A stretch of 5,200 nucleotides of DNA from an uncultured Propioniciclava sp. (GCA_937872005.1 CALMPQ010000281.1:1-5200), one strand, 5' to 3'. Numbered from the stretch's first letter, positions 1 through 5,161 are shown. Program-made: numbers and translations. Notes: generated from the letters alone by a model not told the origin.

Positions 1-502
1 CGACGGAGTACTTGCCCAGCGCCGACTCGCCACCCTCGGCCTCCGGACTGGTGATGCGCCGGTCACCGCGGGCCTCGGCAAAGGCTGCTTCCAGTTTCTC
101 GGTGGTGGCGCCGGCTCCCACGAGGATCGTCTGGGCCTCCGACGGGATGGTGGTCAGGGCGATGAGCAGGTGCTCGGTGGAGACATAGGAGTCGCCGAGC
201 TTGTCGGCGCGGATCTCGGCGTCGGCGAGCACCCGGGCCATGGCGCCCGACAGCTGCGGCTGCGCCACCGAGCTGCCCTGGCTGGAGGGCAGCTTGCCGA
301 TCGCGGCCTGGGCACGCTGGTCGACCTGGTCGGCGTCCACGCCGACGGCGGCCAGCAGCGGCGCGACGGAGTTCTCCGGCACCATCAGCAAGGCGTGCAG
401 CAGGTGCTGGGGTTCGACCGTCGGATTGCCGGCGGCCAGGGCATTGCGGATCGCGGCCGAGACCGCGTCCCGGCTCATCGTGGTGAGCTTCTCGGTGTCC
501 AT
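1..502 (-). CDS. clpB: ClpB protein disaggregase (AAA+), N-terminal part only
   Basis: The minus strand reads 167 codons from an ATG at 502-500 and continues past the left edge. The product starts MDTEKLTTMSRDAVSAAI and contains two Clp N-domain repeats: about residues 1-75 (with the family pattern VEPQHLLHALL near 29-39) and about 80-150 (with VSTEHLLIALT near 107-117). A short acidic, glycine-rich linker then leads to LGKYSV, which matches the entry to the first AAA+ module. ClpB proteins are usually about 860 residues, so both ATPase modules and the middle coiled coil lie outside. In the family, ClpB works with DnaK/DnaJ/GrpE to pull polypeptides out of aggregates in the cytosol using ATP. 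The N-domain binds substrate. The start is supported by GAAGGAG (plus-strand 508-514), 5 bases from the ATG. The gene is divergent from the USP gene. ClpB is preferred to ClpA/ClpC because of the N-domain wording and the KYSV junction; the ATPase part would settle it. Confidence 0.93.
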   Translation of the reverse strand, partial: MDTEKLTTMSRDAVSAAIRNALAAGNPTVEPQHLLHALLMVPENSVAPLLAAVGVDADQVDQRAQAAIGKLPSSQGSSVAQPQLSGAMARVLADAEIRADKLGDSYVSTEHLLIALTTIPSEAQTILVGAGATTEKLEAAFAEARGDRRITSPEAEGGESALGKYSV

Positions 503-507
503 CAGTG

Positions 508-514
508 CTCCTTC
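508..514 (-). promoter_or_regulatory. Ribosome binding site of clpB
   Basis: The minus strand reads GAAGGAG here, a strong anti-SD match, with 5 bases to the ATG at 502-500. It supports this start over the internal ATG at residue 9. Confidence 0.75.
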
Positions 515-618
515 GTCAGGGTGACCGCGCCGGTGGCGGGTCGTGGTCCATGGGTGGTTCGTGGGCGGTCCCGGCCTGCGGGGCTTGCGGCCCGGCGGCT
601 GGGATCCGGTGCACATCG

Positions 619-648
619 ATGGTGTGCAGCGGGCCCCGGGCAGGTCAA
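619..648 (-). promoter_or_regulatory. Weak candidate promoter for clpB
   Basis: On the minus strand a good -35 hexamer TTGACC (plus-strand 643-648) is followed after 18 bases by CACCAT (619-624), a poor -10. The inverted repeat at 611-627 covers the -10, as an operator could. The -35 is convincing by eye and the -10 is not, so this is tentative. Confidence 0.25.
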
Positions 649-801
649 GGAGTTCGCAGGCAATTGGGGGTTGGCACTCACCTGTGTGGGGGACGACGCC
701 CATCCGGGCCGTGAACCGTGGCCTTTCGCGCGAGACCCGGTGAAGCTGGAGGTGTCCCGGACCGGCCGCAGCCTGCGGGTCCTGTCCCTGACCCAGTTCT
801 C

Positions 802-808
802 AAGGAGG
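802..808 (+). promoter_or_regulatory. Ribosome binding site deciding the USP start
   Basis: AAGGAGG is a near-perfect Shine-Dalgarno sequence 8 bases before the ATG at 817. It selects this start over an upstream in-frame GTG at 718, whose extra 33 residues are proline-rich and do not resemble a USP. Confidence 0.85.
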
Positions 809-816
809 CATCGCAG

Positions 817-1563
817 ATGGAATGCACAGACCACGTCGTGGTGGGCGTCGACGGCTCGCCCGCCTCGATCGCCGCGGCCGTGTGGGCCCAGGACATCGCC
901 CGCGCTGGCGACTGGCCCCTGACGATCCTGCACACCCCCCACCTCGCCACCGGCATCCGCACCCTGCTTGCTGACAGCGGCCAGCTCGTGGCCGCACCCG
1001 GCATGCTCGCCCCCGCCCTGGCCGAGGCCAGCCGCACCGCGGCCATGGTGGTCATCCCAGCACGAGGGGCCGATGCGCCGATCGTCCCGGTGATGGACAC
1101 TGTCGCCGAGGACCTGCTGCAGGAGGCCCACGGGCCGGTGGTGGTGATCCCTGCCACCACCTGGAACACCTTCGACCGTCCCGTCGTGTTGGGGCTGGAC
1201 CTGGAGGAGCCCGGCGTGCCGGGGATCCGCTTAGCCGCCGCCGTGGCCCGCCGCGCGGGGATGCCTCTCAAGGTGGTCGTCGCCGACGAGAGATGCGGGG
1301 ACATTGACGAGCTGCGGAACCGTGCCGTGGCCATCCTCACCGAGGCCGCCGCCGAGCTGCTGCCCTCCAGCTACGACGTCATGATCTCACCCCACGAACC
1401 CGCCGATGCCCTGCTCGCCGAGGCTCTGGAAGCCAGCCTGACCGTGGTCGGTAGCCGAGGCCCGAACTACCGGGGCCAGCGGGAGAACTCCGAGAGCCGT
1501 CGACTGCTGCGGCTGACCTCGACCCCGGTGGCCGTCGTCGCCGACCACGACCCGACCCCCTGA
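817..1563 (+). CDS. Tandem universal stress protein (UspA family)
   Basis: The 248-residue product has two USP-like halves, the usual actinobacterial tandem form, though shorter than the more common length of about 290. Half 1 (residues 1 to about 112) opens with HVVVGVDGSPAS, where D12 matches the conserved adenine-contacting aspartate. It ends with the strand GPVVVIP, but its middle is trimmed and its nucleotide loop is degenerate. Half 2 (about 120-245) starts RPVVLGLDLEEP and ends VVGSRGPNYRG...STPVAVV. The G-x2-G start of the ATP motif is present (G212, G215). The following G-S/T after nine residues is replaced by S225-E226, so ATP binding is doubtful. USPs are cytosolic proteins made under starvation, hypoxia and other stresses; many actinobacterial ones bind ATP. 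Codon 139 is a TTA leucine, rare in such GC-rich genomes. The gene is divergent from clpB and ends 105 bases before the kinase. The family is secure; the specific role is unknown. Confidence 0.9.
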   Translation: MECTDHVVVGVDGSPASIAAAVWAQDIARAGDWPLTILHTPHLATGIRTLLADSGQLVAAPGMLAPALAEASRTAAMVVIPARGADAPIVPVMDTVAEDLLQEAHGPVVVIPATTWNTFDRPVVLGLDLEEPGVPGIRLAAAVARRAGMPLKVVVADERCGDIDELRNRAVAILTEAAAELLPSSYDVMISPHEPADALLAEALEASLTVVGSRGPNYRGQRENSESRRLLRLTSTPVAVVADHDPTP

Positions 1564-1577
1564 CCGTCCCGGACCCC

Positions 1578-1583
1578 TAGGAT
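1578..1583 (+). promoter_or_regulatory. Candidate -10 element upstream of the kinase
   Basis: TAGGAT fits the TAnnnT form of actinobacterial -10 boxes and lies 85 bases before the kinase ATG. No good -35 is found at 16-19 bases (that stretch is the C-rich end of the USP gene). If real, transcription would begin near 1590, just before the palindrome at 1600-1614. Confidence 0.3.
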
Positions 1584-1599
1584 CGAGACTGCAGACTCA

Positions 1600-1614
1600 C
1601 GACAGGGCCTGTCG
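1600..1614 (+). promoter_or_regulatory. Palindrome before the kinase, candidate operator
   Basis: The sequence is CGACAGG-G-CCTGTCG, two exact 7-base arms around one central base, in the short gap between the USP and kinase genes. It lies 54 bases before the kinase ATG and just downstream of a possible -10. Its size and symmetry suit a dimeric regulator such as the NarL-type regulator encoded next door, but no binder can be named from sequence alone. Confidence 0.4.
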
Positions 1615-1641
1615 CCGTCCCCCGGCCACCACTGGCGCCGA

Positions 1642-1667
1642 GGGCGGCTCATCCGCGAGGAGCCCCC
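1642..1667 (+). promoter_or_regulatory. Kinase ribosome binding site inside a possible hairpin
   Basis: GAGGAG at 1657-1662 is the ribosome binding site, 6 bases before the ATG at 1669. GGG (1642-1644) plus GGCTC (1646-1650) can pair with GAGCC (1660-1664) plus CCC (1665-1667), leaving C1645 bulged and a 9-base loop. That 8-bp stem would bury half of the ribosome binding site and end next to the start codon. The pairing is read by eye; no folding energy was computed. Confidence 0.4.
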
Positions 1668-1668
1668 G

Positions 1669-2634
1669 ATGAGTCTGCAGCAGCGGGTCTGGGCGACGGT
1701 CTCGGGTGCCTTCCTGTCGATGAACCTGCTCATCGTCGCAACCCCACTCACCGTCAGCTGGCCCCCCAAGCCCTGGGAGATCGCCTGTTCCCTGACTGGA
1801 GTGATCATCGTGTCTATCATCAGCTGGCGCGCCATCGAGCGGGGCTTCGCCCCGGTGCAGAAGGTCGCGCGGCAGATCGCCGAGACACCCAACCTCGACG
1901 ACGCTGCCCCGATCCAGGCCGTTCCGGAGATGCCCGACCTGGACAGCATCGTCGATGCCCACAATAACCTTGTGGAGCGCCTGCGGTCCCAGCGACGGGC
2001 GACGCTGACCGCGCTCATCGAGGGCCAGGAACTGGAACGGGCCCGCCTGTCGCGGGAACTGCACGACCAGATCGGCCAGACCCTCACCTATGCGCTGTTG
2101 CTGCTTCAGTCCATCCAGGACGGCGCCGACCAGGAGCAGAAGGTGGCCATGGCCCAGGAGGCGGTGCGCACCAGCTTGCAGGAGGTCCGTGGGCTGGCCG
2201 CCGACCTGCGTCCCAGCGTCCTGTCAGACCTGGGCCTGGTCGCCGCCCTGACCTCCTTGGCCACCGCACACGCCGAGGCCACCGGCGTGGTCGTGCGCCG
2301 AGACCTGCAGCCGGTGCCCGACCTGGGCTGGGCCGCCGAACTGGTCGTCTACCGCATCGCCCAGGAGGCCCTCACCAACAGCGCCAAACACGCCCAGGCC
2401 AGCACCGTCACCCTGTCACTGCACTGCGACCAGGACACCGTGCGGCTGGTCATCGCCGACGACGGCCGCGGCCTGCAGGGCTCCACCCCCGGCACGGGCC
2501 TGGCCAGCATGCACGACCGCGCACGCTCCATCAACGCCCAGCTCACCATCACCGACAACCCCGGCGGCGGCACCCGCGTCGAACTGCGCATCGACCGGGG
2601 TACCCTCCCCCACGACAGCCTCCCGGAGGACTGA
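1669..2634 (+). CDS. Two-component sensor histidine kinase, HisKA_3 (NarX/DesK/LiaS) type
   Basis: The product has 321 residues. Two membrane helices (about 8-28 and 37-55) are joined by an outside loop of only some 8-10 residues, so there is no extracellular sensor domain. A HAMP-like linker follows (about 56-107, with P62 at the usual place after the second helix). The dimerisation/phosphoacceptor domain has ERARLSRELHDQIGQ with H132 as the phosphorylated histidine. The HDxxxQ pattern (D133, Q137) is the phosphatase motif of this class. The ATPase domain shows the N box EALTNSAKHA (N237), the G1 box DDGRG (264-268) and the G2 region GTGLASM (275-281). All catalytic motifs are intact. The family autophosphorylates at the membrane and passes phosphate to a NarL-type regulator, here the gene starting 2 bases downstream. 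The start is supported by GAGGAG 6 bases upstream. The tiny loop suggests sensing within the membrane or through a partner protein; the signal is not identifiable. Confidence 0.93.
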   Translation: MSLQQRVWATVSGAFLSMNLLIVATPLTVSWPPKPWEIACSLTGVIIVSIISWRAIERGFAPVQKVARQIAETPNLDDAAPIQAVPEMPDLDSIVDAHNNLVERLRSQRRATLTALIEGQELERARLSRELHDQIGQTLTYALLLLQSIQDGADQEQKVAMAQEAVRTSLQEVRGLAADLRPSVLSDLGLVAALTSLATAHAEATGVVVRRDLQPVPDLGWAAELVVYRIAQEALTNSAKHAQASTVTLSLHCDQDTVRLVIADDGRGLQGSTPGTGLASMHDRARSINAQLTITDNPGGGTRVELRIDRGTLPHDSLPED

Positions 2635-2636
2635 CC

Positions 2637-3296
2637 ATGCACACGCCCACCACCCGAGTCGCCCGCGTGCTGCTGGCCGACGACCACACCCTGCTGCGCC
2701 AAGGCGTGAAGATGATGCTCGACCCGCAGCCCGACTTGACCGTCGTCGCGGAGGCCGCCGACGGGGCCGAGGCCCTCGAGCGGATCAGCCGCGGCGACAT
2801 CGACCTGGCCATCCTGGACGTCACCATGCCCCGCATGACCGGGCTGCAGGTGGCCCGCGAGGTCTCCCAGCGCAAGCTGCCCACCCAGATGCTGATCATG
2901 AGCATGCACGACAACGAGCAGTACTTGTTCGAGGCCCTCAAGACCGGCGCGGCCGGCTACGTCCACAAGTCCATGGCCGACCGCGACCTGCTCAACGCCT
3001 GCCATGCCGCCGTGCGCGGGGAACCCTTCCTGTACCCGGGTGCCATCTCGACCATCATCCGCGAGTACGTCCAGCGTGGTGAGGCCCACGAAGGCGACCG
3101 GCTGCTGACCCCGCGTGAGGAGGAGATCCTCAAGCTCATCGCCGAAGGGCACTCCGGCAAGGAAATCGCCGAGATGCTGTTCATCAGTCCCAAGACCGTC
3201 GAGCGGCATCGTGCGAACCTGCTGGGGAAGCTCGGGATGAAGGACCGTCTCGAACTGACCCGCTACGCCATCCGGGTGGGCCTCATCGAACCCTGA
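2637..3296 (+). CDS. Response regulator, NarL/FixJ family
   Basis: The product has 219 residues, the typical length. The receiver domain (about 8-125) has the acidic pair D15-D16, the phosphoacceptor D61 (in LAILDVTMPRMTG), S89 at the switch Ser/Thr position (LIMSMHD) and K111 in GYVHKS. After a linker, a LuxR-type helix-turn-helix fills about 156-215: LTPREEEILKLIAEG, then KEIAEMLFISPKTVERHRANLLGKL, whose second half is the recognition helix. All residues needed for phosphorylation and DNA binding are present. The ATG lies 2 bases after the kinase stop, with GGAGGA (2625-2630) inside the end of the kinase gene, so the two are co-transcribed and probably translationally coupled. The regulator should dimerise when phosphorylated by that kinase and bind inverted repeats. 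The palindromes at 1600-1614 and 3331-3342 are natural candidates, but this is inference. Confidence 0.95.
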   Translation: MHTPTTRVARVLLADDHTLLRQGVKMMLDPQPDLTVVAEAADGAEALERISRGDIDLAILDVTMPRMTGLQVAREVSQRKLPTQMLIMSMHDNEQYLFEALKTGAAGYVHKSMADRDLLNACHAAVRGEPFLYPGAISTIIREYVQRGEAHEGDRLLTPREEEILKLIAEGHSGKEIAEMLFISPKTVERHRANLLGKLGMKDRLELTRYAIRVGLIEP

Positions 3297-3330
3297 CCCA
3301 GCCGGGTGCATGTCGGTGCCTGCGCATGTG

Positions 3331-3342
3331 GGTGTCGACACC
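3331..3342 (+). promoter_or_regulatory. 12-bp perfect palindrome, candidate operator
   Basis: GGTGTCGACACC is exactly self-complementary. It lies 72 bases before the start of the HdeD-like gene and overlaps the first GGGTGTCGA repeat. With no loop it suits protein binding better than an RNA hairpin. Confidence 0.4.
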
Positions 3343-3403
3343 GATGGTTGCGCCGGGTGTCGAGCACTGGAATGGACGACGTGAACATCCCGTCCAACCC
3401 TGT

Positions 3404-3407
3404 GGAG
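3404..3407 (+). promoter_or_regulatory. Ribosome binding site deciding the HdeD-like start
   Basis: GGAG lies 6 bases before the ATG at 3414. Upstream in-frame starts at 3306 and 3372 lack such a site, and the extra residues would be a cysteine- and arginine-rich stretch foreign to this membrane family. Confidence 0.7.
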
Positions 3408-3413
3408 ACCACC

Positions 3414-3935
3414 ATGACCAAGACCCTGCGTACCCTGTCCCTCGTCGAACTGCTCAACGCCGCGCTGCTCATCGGGCTCGGCATCCTGCTCATCTGGTGG
3501 CCCGGCCTGACCCTGCGCTCGCTGGTCATTTTCTGCGGCGCCTTCCTGCTCGTCGAGTCCGTCTCGACGATGATCGGCGCCTGGCACGCCACCGGCCTGC
3601 TGCGCTGGGTCGCCGGCACCATCGGCGTCATCGGCATCGCCCTCGGCCTGCTCGTGCTGCTGCTGCCCGGCCTGACCCTGTCCTTCATCGCCGTCGCCGT
3701 CGGCCTGTGGACCATCGTGTCCGGCATCGCCCTGATGGCCCGCAAGGCAACCGATCACCGCTGGCTCCACGTCCTGGGCGGGCTGCTGCTCGTCCTGGCC
3801 GGCGGCTGGTTCGTCATCGACCACACCGCCGCTATCATCACCATCGGCCTGTGGGCCGGCATGACGCTGCTGGCCATCGGCGCGACGCAGGCCGCTGCCG
3901 CCATCGCCGTGTGGCGCGCGGCCAAGAACAGCTGA
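3414..3935 (+). CDS. DUF308/HdeD-like six-helix membrane protein
   Basis: The 173-residue product is almost wholly hydrophobic, with six likely membrane helices (about 12-29, 34-55, 64-84, 88-108, 117-136 and 139-163) arranged as three helix pairs. The hinge between paired helices repeats: WPGLTLRSLV (29-38), LPGLTLSFIA (84-93) and a diverged IDHTAAIITI (135-144). Each is followed by a glycine-rich helix (GAFLLVESV, GLWTIVSGI, GLWAGMTLLAIG). This threefold pattern and length match the HdeD/DUF308 family. The founding member, E. coli HdeD, is a membrane protein linked to acid resistance at high cell density; the biochemical activity is unknown. The neighbours (envelope-type kinase upstream, exported protease downstream) suggest an envelope stress role here, which is inference. 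The start at 3414 is preferred on the ribosome binding site. The tail is short and basic (WRAAKNS). Confidence 0.85.
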   Translation: MTKTLRTLSLVELLNAALLIGLGILLIWWPGLTLRSLVIFCGAFLLVESVSTMIGAWHATGLLRWVAGTIGVIGIALGLLVLLLPGLTLSFIAVAVGLWTIVSGIALMARKATDHRWLHVLGGLLLVLAGGWFVIDHTAAIITIGLWAGMTLLAIGATQAAAAIAVWRAAKNS

Positions 3936-3985
3936 CCTGATCCGTCGGCCCCGTCTGCAACCCATCCACAGCCCTCTACCCCATC

Positions 3986-3990
3986 AGGAG
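3986..3990 (+). promoter_or_regulatory. Ribosome binding site of the HtrA-like protease
   Basis: AGGAG lies 7 bases before the ATG at 3998. The 62-base gap from the previous gene shows no terminator hairpin, so the protease could be read on the same transcript as the HdeD-like gene. Confidence 0.7.
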
Positions 3991-3997
3991 TTTTGCC

Positions 3998-5095
3998 ATG
4001 CTTCAACCTCGCCTTGCACGTTCGGCGGTCACCGCCCTTGCAATGGTTTCGCTGCTTCCCCTTGCTGCCTGTAGTGACACCGCCCCGATGGACCCGGTTG
4101 GTCCGAAGGCCCCCACGACGTCAGCGGCCGCCAGCGGTTCCCCGTCGGGGAACAATTCTGGTTCTTCGTGCAGCCTGGATGATCCTTCCTGGACGTCATT
4201 GGCGGACGCGGTGAGCCCGTCGGTGGTGTCGGTGGATGTCTCCAGCGGCGGCCGTCCGGTGGGTGAGGGCTCGGGGGTGGTCATTGATGACCACCACATC
4301 GTCACCAATGCCCACGTGGTGGGTGATGCCACCGACAGTGACGTGTCGGTGACCCTGTCCGACAACACCGTCAAGCCGGTCACCATCGCCGGTCGTGACC
4401 CGATCACCGATCTGGCGGTGCTCACGGTCAAGGACGCCAAGCTCACCCCGATCCGGATTGCCACCTCCGCGAAGGTGCGCACCGGGCAGCCCGTGATGGC
4501 CGTGGGCAATCCCCTGGGCCTGGAGGGGACCGTGACCACCGGCATCGTCAGTGCCCTCAACCGTCCGGTGGCTGCCTCCGAACAAGGCGCCGGACCGAGC
4601 GTCGCGACGGTGACCAATGCCATCCAGACCTCGGCACCGATCAATCCGGGCAATTCGGGTGGGGCCCTGGTCAATGGCTGTGGCGAGCTGATCGGCATCA
4701 ACTCCTCCATCGCCACGCTGGGCCCGGGCAGCGGCAGCATCGGCATCGGGTTCGCGATCCCGTCCGACCAGGTGTCGATGGTGGCCCAACAGCTCATTCG
4801 TGATGGCCGGGCCCGGCACTCGCAACTGGGGATCTCCGTGGCTGACGGCATCGCGGCACGCGGCACGCAACAGGTGCGCAGCGCGGTGGTCGTCTCGGTG
4901 GTTGCCGACAGTCCGGCTCAGCGGGCCGGGGTGAAGGCCGGCGATCACATCCTCAGCATCGACGGTGCTGCCACCACCTCTGCGCTGTCCCTGGTGGGGC
5001 ATGTGCGGGGACTTCCCGTCGGCAAGCAGGTGAACCTGCTGGTGGTGCGTGACGGCAAGGAACTCACGCTGTCCGCGACGCTGGCCAGCGACTGA
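3998..5095 (+). CDS. HtrA/DegP-type serine protease lipoprotein with PDZ domain
   Basis: The product has 365 residues. A signal peptide (basic R5/R8, hydrophobic core 10-22) ends in the lipobox LAAC, so C25 should be lipidated and the protein tethered outside the membrane. A Ser/Thr/Pro/Gly-rich linker (about 26-60) follows. The trypsin-like domain (about 63-268) carries the full triad: H106 in TNAHVV, D138 in DPITDLAV and S220 in NPGNSGG. A PDZ domain (about 275-363) has LGISV, the SPAQRAGVKAGDHILSIDG core and a final strand. The family degrades or refolds damaged exported proteins, and the PDZ domain binds substrate tails or controls activity. Two further cysteines, C58 before the protease domain and C228 eight residues after the catalytic serine, could form a disulfide. 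Most actinobacterial HtrA proteins are instead anchored by a transmembrane helix behind a long cytosolic tail. PepD/HtrA-type naming is possible, but a specific symbol is not justified. The start is fixed by AGGAG and the signal peptide. Confidence 0.93.
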   Translation: MLQPRLARSAVTALAMVSLLPLAACSDTAPMDPVGPKAPTTSAAASGSPSGNNSGSSCSLDDPSWTSLADAVSPSVVSVDVSSGGRPVGEGSGVVIDDHHIVTNAHVVGDATDSDVSVTLSDNTVKPVTIAGRDPITDLAVLTVKDAKLTPIRIATSAKVRTGQPVMAVGNPLGLEGTVTTGIVSALNRPVAASEQGAGPSVATVTNAIQTSAPINPGNSGGALVNGCGELIGINSSIATLGPGSGSIGIGFAIPSDQVSMVAQQLIRDGRARHSQLGISVADGIAARGTQQVRSAVVVSVVADSPAQRAGVKAGDHILSIDGAATTSALSLVGHVRGLPVGKQVNLLVVRDGKELTLSATLASD

Positions 5096-5119
5096 CACGC
5101 CCCGACGCGTCAGACATGA

Positions 5120-5161
5120 CAGATGCCCTCGGCATCCCGTGCGGGCTGCCGAGGGCATCTG
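5120..5161 (+). terminator. Strong hairpin terminator after the protease gene
   Basis: CAGATGCCCTCGGCA (5120-5134) pairs perfectly with TGCCGAGGGCATCTG (5147-5161), a 15-bp stem with a 12-base loop that can itself pair CCC with GGG. It begins 25 bases after the protease stop. No T-run follows on the plus strand, as is common for actinobacterial terminators. It could also serve a gene converging from the right, since the stem is symmetric. Confidence 0.8.

Larger units (their letters stand above)
503..816. other. Divergent intergenic region between clpB and the USP gene
   Basis: This 314-base stretch has no convincing gene. It must hold the promoters of both flanking genes. It contains the clpB ribosome binding site, a weak clpB promoter candidate, a small inverted repeat at 611-627 (GCACA, 7 bases, TGTGC), a GC palindrome around 631-640 and the 10-mer GTCCCGGACC at 754-763. 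I looked for the heat-shock operators HAIR (HspR) and CIRCE (HrcA), which control clpB in many actinobacteria. Only stray half-sites are present, for example TTGGCACTC at 671-679 without its partner. No good promoter for the USP gene could be placed. Confidence 0.7.
3297..3413. promoter_or_regulatory. Intergenic regulatory region with spaced repeats
   Basis: This 117-base gap holds no gene. It contains the perfect palindrome GGTGTCGACACC (3331-3342). The 9-mer GGGTGTCGA occurs twice in direct orientation (3330-3338 and 3355-3363), 25 bases apart. GCCGGGTG is also repeated (3301-3308 and 3352-3359). TGTCG occurs at 3311, 3333 and 3358, so three diverged units spaced 22-25 bases can be read. 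GCGCA (3322-3326) and TGCGC (3349-3353) flank the palindrome as outer arms. No terminator after the regulator gene is obvious, and no convincing promoter hexamers were found. This looks like an operator array rather than plain spacer. Confidence 0.45.

Noticed and set aside
643..654. HAIR-like fragment near GGTCAAGGAGTT
   Set aside because: It does not match CTTGAGT-N7-ACTCAAG on either strand.
671..679. CIRCE-like half-site TTGGCACTC
   Set aside because: The matching GAGTGC half is not found nine bases downstream, so there is no complete operator.
688..701. GGGGAC...GCCC resembling a DosR hypoxia box upstream of the USP gene
   Set aside because: The spacing is short and the right half is incomplete compared with the 20-bp DosR palindrome.
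718..816. Extended USP start at GTG 718
   Set aside because: The extra 33 residues are proline-rich and unlike any USP, while AAGGAGG sits ideally before the ATG at 817.
170..922. Plus-strand open frame across the clpB start and into the USP gene
   Set aside because: It runs antisense to clpB and out of frame with the USP gene, and its product is Arg/Gly-rich without domain features.
3306..3413. Extended start of the HdeD-like protein
   Set aside because: The added residues are Cys/Arg-rich and overlap the repeat region; the ATG at 3414 has a ribosome binding site and leads straight into the first helix.
2349..3965. Long open frame of 538 codons on the minus strand
   Set aside because: It lies opposite the kinase, regulator and HdeD-like genes, all of which have clear family motifs. 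Its product is low-complexity Gln/Gly/Asp/His-rich sequence typical of an antisense frame in GC-rich DNA, and no good ribosome binding site was seen.
3936..3988. CCTGAT and ATCAGG pair around the gap before the protease gene
   Set aside because: Only 6 bp with a loop of about 41 bases; too weak to call a terminator or ribosome-binding-site hairpin.
4196..5158. Open frame of 320 codons on the minus strand
   Set aside because: It is opposite the HtrA-type protease, starts inside the terminator stem, and its product is His/Gly/Arg-rich with no recognisable domain.
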